A stretch of DNA of 64,000 nt from Aralia elata (taxonomy: Eukaryota; Streptophyta; Magnoliopsida; Apiales; Araliaceae): positions 80,911,971 to 80,975,970 of the forward strand of contig CM068387.1 of assembly GCA_034770075.1 (NCBI GenBank), written 5' to 3'. Positions 34,522 to 47,631 of this stretch are shown one piece after another. The notes below the pieces were generated by a model. It was given only the letters and a program-made list of their open reading frames with translations, made no database searches and was not told where the DNA came from. Every line of letters starts with the position of its first letter. Position 1 is the first letter of the stretch. A program made the translations under genes and the position numbers.

Positions 34522-35453
34522 TAAGATGGAGGGAGTATATTGCAATTTTTGATTTGTAAGGTAATGAAATTATGTTATTGTAACTTTTGGGCTTGGTTTG
34601 CATTTCTTGGTTTTGGATTGTACATAATTTGTTCTGGTAAATTTTAATTGGTGCAATTGCCTTCTTTTTTGTTTGACCGACTGATGCGTCAACCGAGACT
34701 AAATCCATCCCTGACGATCTTAAAGACACACTCTCCACATTGGCCTAATTCTTTCAAGAAAATTCTCGTTGGCCCTAAAATTACATCAACTTAGTGTATT
34801 CAGGCCAACCCATTACAAAGTTACTGTGACCGCAATCAAGAATGAAGCTTGTTTGCCTAAAACAAGAGTAAGGATATGTACCTATAAACTTGAGGCAAGT
34901 AAATCAGAGGATACAATTTATTATCCATACTCAGAATTGCTACAAAATCAACAAACAATCCTCAGGAGGAAAATATCCTCACAAAATGTCATTCTACATT
35001 TCTAATACCACACCATCACTACTACATTTTTAGTTAATATAAAAGGGTACAATTAGAAACATAAAATTATTCTTAAAATATTATTATTTTAAAAATATAT
35101 ATCTAATTTTAGAACGGGAAAGTAAGTTTTAATGAAGTAAGCCATGCACCAAATAGTTTTATTACTATGTAAAATTTCATTTAAAAAATATGTATAATGT
35201 TATACAAGACCTAGCACAACAAACTACATCTACAGCCCTTATCATTCCCCTTAAAAAAAGAACCGAAAAAAAGAAAAAAAAGAAAAAAGTCCCTCTCCTC
35301 TCCTCTCCAGTGTGCTTAACTAAGAACCTCAGAAATATCCAGAAACCAACTAGCACAGAATCCCTCCCCTGCTGAACAATAGCAGGCCAAGTTGCGCCAC
35401 ACGGGTGTACAAAGTTGAACACAAAGCAAACAGAAATGCAAGCTGATAATTTG

Positions 35454-38400
35454 CTAGTTGGTGCAGTCAAAACCATGGCAAATGGAAAGCCATATTATCA
35501 AAATCAGAAGCAGAAGTATACCAAAGACGACCAACTTTATTTTCATATTCTGATACCACATCTTTCGCCGGATTTGAGTCCCTTTGTTCTTAAATTCCTG
35601 GGCCTGCCATACCAAGAATATATGCTCAGTATATCTGAAGTAGGAAAGTAGAAAGCTTAAGAGATCTTGGTTAAAAGGCAGATATGGCTTAACCTACCGA
35701 ATCACGTAAAGTTTCTGCCTTGTCATTAAGAACAGTTAGGTTTTCCCCTCTTTCTATAGCCTGAAAATACAGTGTCAAATAGAATTAATAAAACTTCGGT
35801 AACACTTTATCAGCAAGTAATGACTATTGCTCTTTTATGATGCAGGAGAATTTGGCTGATGCATGCATGAAGAACAATTATACCATGTTGGCAATATTGA
35901 GGAGTAAAATACATAACACTAGATCCATATGATGAGATAACCAACCAGAGTGGTGACATAATTGGGCAAAACTATCATCCAAGTCATCCAAAACATCTCT
36001 TTCAACCAGTTTAGTAGGTGCAAAATAGATTGCACCTTCTAAAAGCTTTGGGACCATTCACGGCACAACCACTCACTTTCAGAAAATATTCTTTTAGTGC
36101 AATGGTTATATGACATGTTGCACTATTTGATGGAAAGATTCTATGTGTATGATACAAACTTAAATTTGGAATAATCGGACCTCCGACAAGAAACGTCAAC
36201 TTAATTTTCATAGTTAGGTTGATGAAATTGACATATGGGAATTAGCAAAAAATAAATAAAATAAATAAATAATTGACATATGGGATGCAACTAAAAAGTG
36301 AAAATAACTTTTCTAAACAAAATGTGGCATCTGACTAGAAGTATCAACAAGGGAAAAGAACTATTGTAAATCGGGCAGCATGTGGGGACCCTAAAGAATG
36401 TACAAATGTTGTTCTTTTGCTGATGAAAAAACAGTAGGAAAGGATCTATACCCAAATTATAGCATTCCCTAATTGGATGTAATTATAATAGCACCCGCTT
36501 TGCAAAAGCCCAACAGGCCTGCACCTGCAGGGGGAAGGGGTGTGTGTGCAAGCGCACCCTCAATCCAAGCTTGAGTCCTTGCCTGACCCCCATTGAGGAT
36601 AAAGTGTAGAAGTACGTGGGGGAATACGCCCTCAACCAGTACAAAGCACTAACCAAAAAACAGGATTCTTAACCAATTTCCACCATTCAATTACTGCAGC
36701 CATGTTCTAAGATTACAGAAAGGCAAAAAGCTCTTCCAGTGAAGGTATTTTCACAATAAACTGTTAGTCTACAATATCATTGCCTCTCATTTTCTATTGT
36801 ATATCAAAACAAATTAGAGGGGGACAACGAAGAAATACATGCCTTGTTAAGTTAACAATATAATGGATTCTCATGTCTCACACATTAAATAAACACCTCA
36901 CTTAGCTGTCACCTATCGACCAGTGTTCTAAAAATCCCCACCTAGGTCCGATTAATCCCCGCCTAGGCACTAGGCGATCCTCTACCGCCTTTATTTGGCT
37001 AGGCGCCTAGGCAAAATCAGACCTTTATTTTGAAACTCTACAATAGGTAAATGAATTTGTAAAGCCTTAAAAGATTGTTTTTTTGGTAATGTTTCATGTA
37101 AAATTTAAGCAAATTACATATATTGTATGTTTTGTATAGTATAACAGGTATATACAATAAAAAAATAAATAAATGAGATCGCCTAAGAAAACGCCTAGTA
37201 CGCCTAAGAAAATGCCTAGGCACCACCTAGGCACCCTCTCCGCTGCCTAAGTCCGCCTAACGACTTTTAAAACACTGCTATCGACTACTCAGAAAGAAAA
37301 GGAACAGTAAATTTCTATCTACCATTGAATATATGTAGCAAATGGGGTTGAATTACAAGATTAGCGCAATCAAAAAGACGTACAGAAGAAACATGAAATC
37401 CTAGATTACAAGAAGTCAAGATTGCAAATATATTTAAAAAATTGATAACATCTATATGAGCAAACAAAAAAAAATTAAGCAAAAACACTAATACTTTCTT
37501 CCAGGATATTTGATGTACCTTGTCTATATTTTCCAACATAATACTTTTAACTTCTGAAACTTGTGCCTTCACTTTCAGCAGCTTGTCAATCTCCTCGGCA
37601 TGATCAATTATATACTGCATGTGCTCTTTCATAATTGGTCTGTATATTAAAACATGTCAAATTTATTTGAATTTCTTAGTCATGGTCACTATTGAAATGC
37701 ATAAACAACTTAAAGAATATATTCCTTAATTTTTTCTTGACTGAACATACCCGAACTCCTTATTGAGACTTTTGGCAACAGCTGTATCTGCTTTACCGCC
37801 ACCATATCTTTTCTTGAAGTCTGCTCTCACTCGTTCCAAAAATGCAATAGAAATTTGCTTCCCAACAGTGTCTTTGGCTACAACACAGTATGCTGCAAAT
37901 TCCAATAAGCACCAAATTAAAAGGATCAGAACCGAATATGACAACTTTTACTATAAAACAATTTTGGTTTTCACAGCTGATGGAAGAAGTTGAAATTTAC
38001 TAGAGTGTAATGTTTACATTGTTCATTTGTTTACATCCTTCACAAAACTTAACATATTAATATATAACATATCAACTGAACAACACCTTTTTAAACTAGT
38101 TGGCTATAGGCTAAAAATGAATCCCATATGTAAGCAAAACATTAGTACACATATGATTAAAAAATCATCTCAGCTTGTATTAGATTTATTTCCTCCATTA
38201 CATTACTTTGGTTTTGCAATTCAAAATGGAGTAATACATTAAAGGCTGTTTTCAAATCTAATTCAGCCACTTCCGCAGCAACTGATGCAACCTTTGAAAA
38301 CTAATGCATGCAACCAATAAACCAGAATTAGTAGTCCTATCAAGACAGGAAGAATTTCTCTTGCATCTATACCATGTCCAAATTATTTATTTTATTACTA

Positions 38401-39525
38401 CATAATTAATTATCTCTCTCTCTCTCTTAACAAATAATAAAAACAAAAGAAAATTAGAAGTTACAAACCAACCCAATATTATAACATAATATAAAGTCCT
38501 TAATTTTGAACATTAAACAGCAATTCTACCAACATAAAAAAATGTGAAGGAAAAAAAAAGCTCCGCTATGCCAAAAATCTGACTTCTTCAACTGTTTTCA
38601 TTAGGATTTAGGAACCATGAATCTTAATTCCCCACTTGTAGTGTTCCCAATAATTAACAAGTTTCCATGCTAGTTCATTGATTAATCTACCAATTAATGG
38701 TGAATTTATAATCTAATCCCCGGTAAATCCAATTATCCAAGACACCCCTAGAGACAATTGCCTTAATTATCTAACTATGTTCACAGCTATTCAATATAGC
38801 AACTTTCTTACAGATAAACCATACCATATGCAATAGATAAAGACCAAAATTTTAGCTAGATTCAAAAGACCACTCAAAGTCATTAAACCTAATATCAACA
38901 AAATATTTTATGAACTTGTTTTGATAGCTATGAATGCAAGAAAAAATAAATAAAAACCGAGTCTTTTTCACACCCCAAAAGTCTTTAATTAGACTCCAAA
39001 ACCAGAATTCACCCCCTAAACTAAGCCAATTCGACTATTTGGGTTAAGCTTGTTCTGTTTCATCAGAACCCCAAAACCAAATTCTCTTCATTTCTTTTAT
39101 CAGCAACCAAATAATCAAATAAAAAAAACAAAGTTGTACAGATCACACCCATAACCTACTGTCTGTATTCCAGGGTTTTAGCTCCCAAACTAAGTAAAGT
39201 CTCAAACTTTATCATTCCAAATCACAGATCCAGCAACTTTTACTCAAAATTCAACTAGAATTCTACTTGTTTCCTGAAATTAAAACTGAAGAAATCAAAA
39301 GGCTAAAATTAAAAAAAAAAATGAGGAAAAATTACCGTAACCGTCTTCAACTAAGAAATTAAAAGTATGGTGATCGCAATTGTAGGTGAACTTATTATTC
39401 GTGGACGGAAGTCTCTGAAGGCACTGAGTCGCAATCGCCGGAAAATTCCCAGTGAACTCGGTGAACTCAGCCAGTACCATTGTACCCCGAGCCACAAAAC
39501 TGTATATGAACGATTCCTGACCCAT
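35454..39525 (-). CDS. VAMP72: VAMP72-family R-SNARE (longin-type synaptobrevin)
   Basis: Five exons give 221 residues, the usual VAMP72 length: 39525-39336, 37892-37751, 37639-37519, 35760-35698 and 35603-35454. All introns are GT-AG and all phases agree. The longin domain (1 to about 115) starts MGQESFIYSFVARGTMVLAEF; then come KQISIAFLERVRADF, the linker MKEHMQYIIDHAEEI and the SNARE motif VKAQVSEVKSIMLENIDK-AIERGENL. The central arginine of an R-SNARE is R155. A single membrane anchor (about 196-214, KLVVFGILLLLILIIW) is followed by a short luminal tail HGFDCTN. VAMP72 proteins drive fusion of secretory or endosomal vesicles with the plasma membrane through Qabc-SNARE partners. The exact paralogue is unclear; ERGENLTVLNDK differs from VAMP721/722 (DRGEKIELLVDK). 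The gene is divergent from the coiled-coil gene at 42380. Intron 3 contains a hAT MITE. Confidence 0.95.
36921..37277. mobile_element. hAT-type MITE in a VAMP72 intron, 357 bp
   Basis: It begins CAGTGTTCTAAAA and ends with the inverse TTTTAAAACACTG. A perfect 8-bp duplication ctatcgac flanks it (36913-36920 and 37278-37285). Subterminal regions are dense in gcctaggc/cgcctag motifs on both strands. It is non-coding and lies in intron 3, away from the splice sites. Confidence 0.9.
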
Positions 39526-42221
39526 CTTCTTCCTCCTCGATCTGTTTTACCCAACTCACTGAGTCGGCTCCGAGTTTTAGAGAGAGAAAACAACAGATTA
39601 CAACTTTCTAATTTCTAGTACATTCGCATTTTTGGCGAAGTAAAGAACTTTCCGGGTTTTTGCTTTCCTTTCCGGCCAACTTTAGCTGATTTGTTTATTT
39701 TAATGTTGTTGTATTTTCACAAGTACTAATGTTCAATAAAGCGACGTCGTGTTACCTTGGATAAATTAGAAATGGACTTGGTAATATGAATTTTCCAGAA
39801 GGAAGGCATATATTTGTTTCTTTTTGACTTTGACGGACTGAAGAAAAGTATAAATGGGACTTGGGAGACAATAATTCGCTTTAAGCGGCCTTTTTTGCTG
39901 TTTTTTTTTATTTTTTATTTTAATACGGTATTTAATATTACTATGTTAATGTTACATTTGAATTTAAAGAATAAAATTAAAAAAAAAAATTTAATATATT
40001 AAGTGTATATTTAATTATTAATGGCGATGAATTATATAATAAGATGACATAATTATACATTTATTTATTATATTTCATTTCACTCTATTTCTCATACAAT
40101 GAAAATCAAAGAAAATACAATGAATTTTTATTTCATCGCATCCGTTAAAACTGAAGGTAGATGATTTGTTATTGTTTATGTGTTTTTATTTATTATTTGT
40201 GTTAAGGAATTGTTTGTGATTTTCATCTTTCGTATAAAAAATATTTTCTTTCTAATTTTTCAGAGTTTTGAGAATATATTAGTTTCTATAAATATCAAAT
40301 ACCAACCTTACTTCTATTTTATCACATAATTTTATCAATTATCTTCTACTCTCAATTTTTTAAATTTTTTTAAGTAATATCAACCAGTTGGTTAGAAGTT
40401 CAATAATTTCAAGTTTAATTAGCTTAAGTTTGAATATTCAATTCTAATTGGATGGATTATATTCAATTTTAGCATAATATCCATCCTAAGCTGAAATAAT
40501 GAAGAGGAAAAAAACACTTACCTTTTTTAAAGATATTATAAATTGTTAAAAGAAAATTCGATATAGTCGGGAGTTATTATGGCCGAGACCAGCCCAGCCG
40601 TAGCCTTAGGCCCAAGGGCTGATTCAATTTTGGGTCTAACATCTCTACTGTTTGGATTAGATTCCGAACCATATCCTTCCATCTCGACCAGTTTTACAAC
40701 AAAACCAGATTTGAGTCAGCCCTAAGCTAGTTATACCTCTAAATTTGTAATTATTCACCTAAAACTAAAAGAGTTCATTTGAAATTTTTACCTTTTTTAT
40801 ACATATAAATTTTGACAAGAAGCATAGTTTTCTTTTTGTACTTTTTAGTTCAATAGGGAATACTTTTAAAAGATGTAAATTCTATTTTATTTGGGATAAT
40901 TCGTATTCTGTACCGTATACAAAAAAAGAGTCTCGTTTAATTATTTCTTAATTATAAAATACTAAAATACAAAATTAATGAAAATTTATTTGATTTTGAT
41001 TAATACAACTTATACTAATATATTATTAAATATACAACATTCTTATTTGAAAAACTAAAACTAAATTCACATCATAATTTTATTAAAATTTTGCAAATTA
41101 TAAGTGATTTTTTTTTGTGTGGGGGAGAAATGCCCAAAGGCACTAAATTAATTGATCTCAATAAATACAACTTATAATATCTTTAAAAAAGGTAAAACTT
41201 CCTCCATCAATAAATTAATTTATGGCTAAAAATACAAGTAATAACTTTCTCCATCAATAAACAAAAAAAAATAAAATTTTGTCTAATTCACTAAAGTAGT
41301 CAAACTCTGAGGAACTCTATTCCCATTCAACATAAACTTCTAAAATAATATCCCTCTTCTATCCATATTTGAATAAGACAACAACTCGGCAATAATGCAT
41401 TCCCAATAACTTTCAAGAAGTTAATGTCAACTCCAAAATGTTGTCTTGATGGTGAAAGAGATTTGTTTTTTTCGTTTAACTTATTGAGTTCAAACTTTAA
41501 AACTAGTATTCAGAAAAAAAATAAATAAAAAAAATTGAATGCATTAGACCAATGTGCGGATGTGGTGAGGTCAGCACAAGAAAAAAAAGCCAATGTCTAG
41601 ACTAAAAATTATTCACTCCGTCCCATAATATATAACGTTTTAGAGTTGTGTATAAAAATTAATGAAATAATTGTATAGCATTAAATATAGTATTAATTGT
41701 CTATAATATTCTTTACCATATATTTATCTCATACTCTCTCTCATCTGTAACATTTTTTAATAAATGGTAATTTTGAAAAGATTGTAATTAATTTTTTAAA
41801 ATTATATAAAATATTAAATAATTTTAAAAAATAAAAATATTTAAAACGATATATATCATGAGACAGATAAAACATACTCATTTAAATGATTAAAGATGGG
41901 AGTAAATGATATTTTTTGTGACATTGATGAAGCATTATAAAGTTGTGGGATCTTCCCCCATTGAAATGACAACCAATTAGCCGACAGATAATTTGATGCT
42001 CCCCGTGGGCCGTGACCTTATACATGCTATACTTATCTTTAAATTAGTTCCATTATTATCGGCCCGCCCAAAAACATAATTAATAATCTTAAAAACTTCA
42101 AATTACCATTTTGAATTTCCCTTCTCACTTCACTATTCTTCACCCCTATTTCTCTCTCTCTTCCTAAACCCCAGCCCCAGTTGCTCTTCTTCAGTCTCGG
42201 CTTTTACCAGCTCAAGAATCC
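39526..42221. other. Shared upstream region of two divergent genes
   Basis: The first 100 bp or so left of 39650 are the VAMP72 leader (cttcttcctcctcgatctg next to the start codon). The rest is AT-rich and holds a MITE at 41611-41880. No gene seen. Confidence 0.45.
41611..41880. mobile_element. Stowaway-like MITE
   Basis: It starts cactccgtcccataatatataacg and ends near a decayed inverted copy (cgatatatatcatgagacagat). The landmarks ttttagagttgtgta and aatattaaataat are of the same family as 12768 but in the opposite orientation. Confidence 0.55.
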
Positions 42222-42367
42222 CCATCCCAGTTTCAGATCGCAAATACCCACCAAAAAAATATTTAAAAATTCAATCGATCGCTCGGTTCAGTCCATCCCA
42301 GTTTGAGATCGGAAATACCCACCAATTTTTTTTTTAAAAAAATATTCAATCGATCGCTCAGTTCAAT
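42222..42367 (+). repeat. Tandem duplication in a 5' leader, two copies of about 73 bp
   Basis: 42222-42292 and 42293-42367 share ccatcccagttt, agatcg, aaatacccacca, a run of A or T, and tcaatcgatcgctc. They end about 13 bp before the coiled-coil start codon, so they probably form most of its 5' untranslated region. Confidence 0.85.
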
Positions 42368-42379
42368 CCCTAATCTCCA

Positions 42380-44494
42380 ATGGCAAACTCCGATTCCACT
42401 CCTTCTTTGCCTCCCCCTCCTCCTCTGTCTGAGGTACACAACTCTCTTTCTCTCTCTGTATATATGTATATTTATACTTGTATGTGTTTATTTGTATAAC
42501 ATTACACTTGATTAAAATCATGTTTGGGTTTAAAATCTGAAAAGTGTGACGCATTATTTGCAGAAGAAGGAAAATGTGACGCCGATTAGCTCAAAAATAG
42601 CTGTATGTTTAATTTGTTAGATTGTAATTTGGATTTTATCCTTGTTATTGTACAGTGATTGCTAAACTTACCCCTAAGGTTGAAATTTGTGACTATTCAT
42701 ATTCATAGGAATTGACCGAATCGAGGGCAGAGCTCCTTAATAGAATTCAGACTTTGAAACAGGTAGTTTCACTTAACACTTTATATTTTTCTTGAATCTA
42801 CAAAGCACCATTAAGGCATTCATGCTGTTTTGAAATGGATTTTCAATTAAATGTGAGCTATTAACAGATTTTTGTTTGTTATTTTGACCCTTAGGATTTG
42901 CAAAGTTGGAGGTCAAAGCTAGATACTCAAGTTAAGGTCTACCGAAATGTAAGTATTATTTGTAGGTATCCATTTTTATGTAATGTTATATATCAGCTTG
43001 GATGTCATATACTGAAAGCATATTATATGTTATACGTGCTTTGTTCTGAGCATCAAGGTACTGCAAAATATAACCTATTGTAAGTTGATTCATTTTGAAT
43101 ATAAGTATACGTTAACTGTTAATTATTATAACTCTTTCCGGTCAACTTCTATTTAAAATGTTATCCATTGAAGAATTAGGTAGACTTGCTTGAATTTACA
43201 TAGAGCCATCCATATACTGATGCACATGATATATAAATTATCAATCTACAGTAGGTGTTAAGTAACCAACTGTCCAACTCATCTAAAAGCTTAAGTTGTT
43301 AGATGGAGATTCCAACAACGTATATTGTGCTAACACTTCCCCTCAAATGCAACCTTTTTTTATAGAGAAGGAAGAAATTAAAGTGCATTTGCACTATTAA
43401 ATTAGTATAAAGACAATTGTGTGGCCGGAAATATTTGAACCCAAGACCTTGCACACCTAGAGCTTTGATATTATGTTAAGTAACCAACTCATCTAAAAGC
43501 TTAAGCTGTTAGATGAAGGGCCCAACAATGTATATTGTGCTAACAGTAGGGAAACTTCTTGAAATGATTGATGGGTTTCGGTTGCTACTTGCTATGACAA
43601 TCTTGCTATTATGAATTCATGGAGACTTAATTATGTATTTCCTACAAAATCCATTTATGTAGATTTCAGTTAAACTTTATAGACTAGTAACAATTATTTT
43701 AGAATTGAAATAGATTGCAACATTGAATTGACAATTTGTCAATTACTTAGTAATTTAGTATGCATTTGTTCTAGCAAACATCAATATTTTTCATATTAGT
43801 TGTAGCTGGTTTTGTCAATACACGTTGTTTAGCTTGTGATGTCTCTGCAGAACCTTCCTAGAGCTGGACAATTTTCATTTTAAGTTGAAGAATTTTTAGT
43901 AGTTCTACATCTGTTCTTATTTCCTCTGGCATTTGTTGTCTACAGCATGCTGCCATCATTGCAACAGTGTCCTCTAAATATTGCACATTAAATTTTGTCA
44001 ATGTTGTTGTAGAAACATTTTGTGATTCTGATTCCTTTTTTGTGCAGGAGCTTTCAGAACTTAAGCAGTCCCTCAATGTTGAAGTGGATCAACTTCGATC
44101 GGTGAGTGTCCCTTATTGTATATATTATGCTTTGATTTTCCAAATATGTCTTTGCATCTGATAACTGTATTAAACCAGGAATTCCAAGAACTGAGGACCA
44201 CCCTTCAGCAACAACAAGAGGATGTTACTGCTAGCTTAAAAAACTTGGGGGTAAGCCATTTTAAGAATTTGTAGTTTTGCCATCTGGTTGGGCTTTTCAC
44301 TCAGATAATCTGCACCTAAATATATTATGCTTTGGGAAGTCCATGCAAATATGCGATCTGACTCACTTGAATTCTTGCAGCTGCAGGATGTTTCTGGAGA
44401 AGTCAAAGAAACTGAAGGTCTTAAGGTTGAACTCAATGATGAGAAAGCACAGGATTTGCCCGCAGAGGATAATGGTAAAGAAACTGAACACTAG
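42380..44494 (+). CDS. Small plant coiled-coil protein of unknown function
   Basis: Seven exons encode 146 residues: 42380-42433, 42564-42602, 42709-42762, 42895-42948, 44048-44101, 44179-44250 and 44381-44494. All junctions are GT-AG and phase 0. The protein starts MANSDSTPSLPPPPPLSEKK and has a Pro run. Residues about 30-110 form a continuous predicted coiled coil (IAELTESRAELLNRIQTLKQ; LQSWRSKLDTQVKVYRNE; LSELKQSLNVEVDQLR; FQELRTTLQQQQEDV). It ends in an acidic Glu/Asp-rich tail. There is no signal peptide, membrane segment or enzyme motif. Plant proteins of this kind are often annotated only as coiled-coil or CAP-Gly-linker-like; I cannot assign a function. Four exons are exactly 54 nt. 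Exon 7 has two in-frame acceptors six bases apart (after 44380 or 44386), so a two-residue splice variant is possible. Confidence 0.85.
43255..43545. repeat. Dispersed repeat copy in intron 4 of the coiled-coil gene
   Basis: The ends aagtaaccaactcatctaaaagctta and aacaatgtatattgtgctaaca occur twice (43260-43345 and 43478-43545). Between them lies ttttttatagagaagg ... gaacccaagaccttgcacac. It is inverted relative to the copy at 32060-32490. It may be a decayed retroelement flanked by direct repeats. Confidence 0.6.
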
Positions 44495-44838
44495 ATGTGT
44501 TTCTTTTCAATCCATTCAACTTGGAATGGAGACTTCTCATTGTTTTTCCTTCATCAATATGTTCATTATGTCTGTTAAGTTAAAAAGGATGACACCTTGT
44601 TGTCTAGAACAAGTCAGAGCTTGACTTTCAACTAGTTTATCCCATGTATTTTTCTTATATTATATTTATTTGTGTAGAGTACTCTATTATCAAGTTGATT
44701 GTTTGGGGTTCAATAATCGTCCAACAACTTGGCTTCTTACTTGTATGAGTTCTACTGTAATATTTTGTAAGGTTTAAGGGTATTAGCCTCTACCTTAAAT
44801 TAACCTAATTCTTGTCATATTGTAGTTTTGGTCTTGCA
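44495..44838. other. Coiled-coil gene 3' flank
   Basis: The probable 3' untranslated region includes ttatattatatttatttgtgtag near 44655. No other gene. Confidence 0.5.
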
Positions 44839-45213
44839 CAGAGTTACTAGATGCTCTCATAGACCTAACGAACCTCGTATTGGTACTTGCGTACCCAAAC
44901 ATGGTATTTTTACGTATCAATACTCTAAATTTAGTGTACCGAATTTTTTTTATGTTATTTAATTATAAGTGTACAAACAATAATATTATAACTTAGTATT
45001 GGATGCTCAAATATTACATTTGTACTAAAATATTTATAAAATAATCAACTTGTTTGATTCAACTAAAAATCTTCTATAAAACTTAGGTTTATTACATTTA
45101 AATTCTAAGAGAATTCCTAACTATAATAACTTATATAAAGATATCTTAGCGCATCCCGTTTTAGTTATGTAGTGTACCGCATACCGAAGTGTAGCACGTT
45201 TCAGGTAACACTG
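44839..45213. mobile_element. hAT-type MITE, 375 bp
   Basis: The ends CAGAGTTAC and, inverted, CAGTGTTAC match in 8 of 9 bases. The flanks gtcttgca (44831-44838) and gtcttaca (45214-45221) match in 7 of 8. The interior contains tacc-rich subterminal motifs (gtaccc, gtaccg, gcataccg). No coding potential. Confidence 0.8.
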
Positions 45214-45305
45214 GTCTTACAGCATATGCTAAGTGATGCATGCGAGGAATTTTTTAGTCACCCCCAATTATGGAAGCTGAATTTTTAAGATTTGGGTATA
45301 TATGA

Positions 45306-45342
<37 letters not shown>

Positions 45343-46893
45343 CCAAGTTACCATCTTTCTTTTTATATAGTCGTGCTGAAGATTTAAGCTGAATGTCTCA
45401 TTTAGTATTGAGTCGAGGTTTAGTTGAGTTGAGTCATTATTTACCGAGCTCAGTTAGGTCATTAGGCACAATAATTTTTGGTTTTAGTTGTTAAAAACTG
45501 GTATGTATCTGTTGAATTCTTGATTTTTGTTACTCATAGCCTTCACTATCATGTGGATAGTAGTGAAACATAATGTTCTCTATCATCTCCTATGCATAGC
45601 AGAGAAGTTTATTGTATTTTATCTTAATAGGAAAAACACTTTCTTGTTAGTCATATTTTACTTCTCCCTCTCTTTTTTTCCCTTGGTAAACTCGGTAATA
45701 AATTATGTTTGCTTGGCTAGAAAGAGATCATTGCATAAGTAGAGTACTGAACCCTTGAGTTTAACATAAATTGATGGACAACCTCATACCAGAAGAAATA
45801 CGGAGTAATTAGTTAGAGGCACTGTGTTAATCTGAGATAGATTTTTGAGTCATTTGATTTTCAATGCACATTACTCGAGATAATTTTGAAAATTTCACAG
45901 GCCTCTCTCTGTATTGAAAATGATAACAATAATCTTCATTCAATTCAATTTAACATCAATTGCATGGGTAAAAGTAGATAGAAATTACTATGCCCCTCGC
46001 GCATTTCTGAGGCATTTAATTCTGATGGGAACATTTCTCAAAGTTGGTAGTAGCTCTCTGTGTTCATAATAATATTATGAATGTGAATAAATCTCATCTG
46101 TAAATTTGGTTGGTTAAATTAGGAGTCATGTCTATTCTTGATAGCCATTGCGTGAAGACACCCAAAGGGCCATCAATGTTTATGTTTGTATTATATAGCT
46201 TGGGCAGCTGTTGGTTTGGGGAATGTGGTCAGATCCACTAGAGAAATACTACTACTACTACTACTACTTCATCTGTTGGGTTCGGAACAGAAAAAGACTT
46301 ACTAGGAAACAGTATCAAAACCAGAGGTGCCTTGGAAAATGTAACCACCGGAATAAGGCAGGCTCAATTCACTGTTTGAAATTTGAAAAGGATCATTTGG
46401 CTCATTCAAACGTCACGACCAGTTATTATTTGTACTCTTGGTAATTGGTATGGTAGTAGAAGAGTTGATTATATACGATCTAATCAGCGCAATATGCGAG
46501 TTAAATTAGCTTGTATATAAAATACTATCAAATCTACTACTTCTACTTTATTTTATGGATTCATACAAATGAGTGATAAATATGGTTGAAACCATCGTTC
46601 GTTCTTTTTAATCTTATGTTTTGGATAAAAATTATGACCAAATTAAGTGTCATTTTTTCTGACCCACAAAAAGTCATTAGGAAGGTGAAAAGAAGTCTAG
46701 TAGGACTAACTGGACTAGGCTTGCTTGCAAAACAATTGAGCTCTGTCATGTTCAAGAGCATGTTATTTGTAAATACAAATAACAACTTGTGTCACTAGCG
46801 TCGCTGTGAAATAAATTAAAGAATTAAATAAAAAGATAAAATAAATTAATCTAAAAAAACAATATAGTACTAATGTAAAAGATGAAAAAAATA
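45214..46893. other. Spacer with no gene seen
   Basis: A gt/ta microsatellite lies at 45308-45341, a (TAC)n run at 46247-46268. The open frames here match nothing I know. Confidence 0.5.
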
Positions 46894-47591
46894 GGCAACT
46901 AATATTTCCACACGGTTTTCTTATATTTCCACACGGTAGGACCTATGTATTAACCATGGTTGAGAGAACTGCTGGAACTTAATAACAATACAAAATTGAT
47001 TCTCCAAAATTACCTTCGGCTACCCACTAACCCTCGCCTCCTCCTTTGTCAATCTCTTGCTGCCTCCTTAGTCTTCATCCTCCTCCTCTCTCAATCTCCT
47101 CCGCCTCAGTACCCACTTTTCGATATATTTGGGTATTTTTCTTATGGTTTTTTTTTCTGATTTTCCTTCTCCCCCCAACAAATGCATGCATTTTCTCCTC
47201 CAGCAGCAAAATGATAGCCCAAGATTGAATATTTTTGGGTTTTTCTCGTAGTTATCGATTATATGTGCTTCGTTTGCTTTTCTAATTTTTGTTGGAATAT
47301 ATTTTCGATATTTTTCTTGTAGTTATCGATTATATTTACTTGGTTTTGTTTTTTTAATTGTTTGTTTTGGGGTTATAGGGTTGTGGTGGCCCTAATGATG
47401 GGGGATGAAATGAACAAATTTGCTCGATCTCCTCGGCTTGAAAGGAGTGAGTTTTCTTTGAATGGTGGGGTGGGGATTTTGAATCCGGGATCCAGACATA
47501 TTTATTTAACTTTTCCGGCTGATAGTACTTTTAGAGAAAAAGACGTGTCCAATTACTTCAGGTTTAATTTCTTCGCATTGATACCAATTGG

Positions 47592-47631
<40 letters not shown>

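Noticed and set aside
36011..36211. Minus-strand frame starting MKIKLTFLVGG, like a VAMP membrane anchor
   Set aside because: The real last exon with QNMKIKLVVFG is at 35603-35454 with proper splice sites and phase; this resemblance is coincidental and lies in intron 3.
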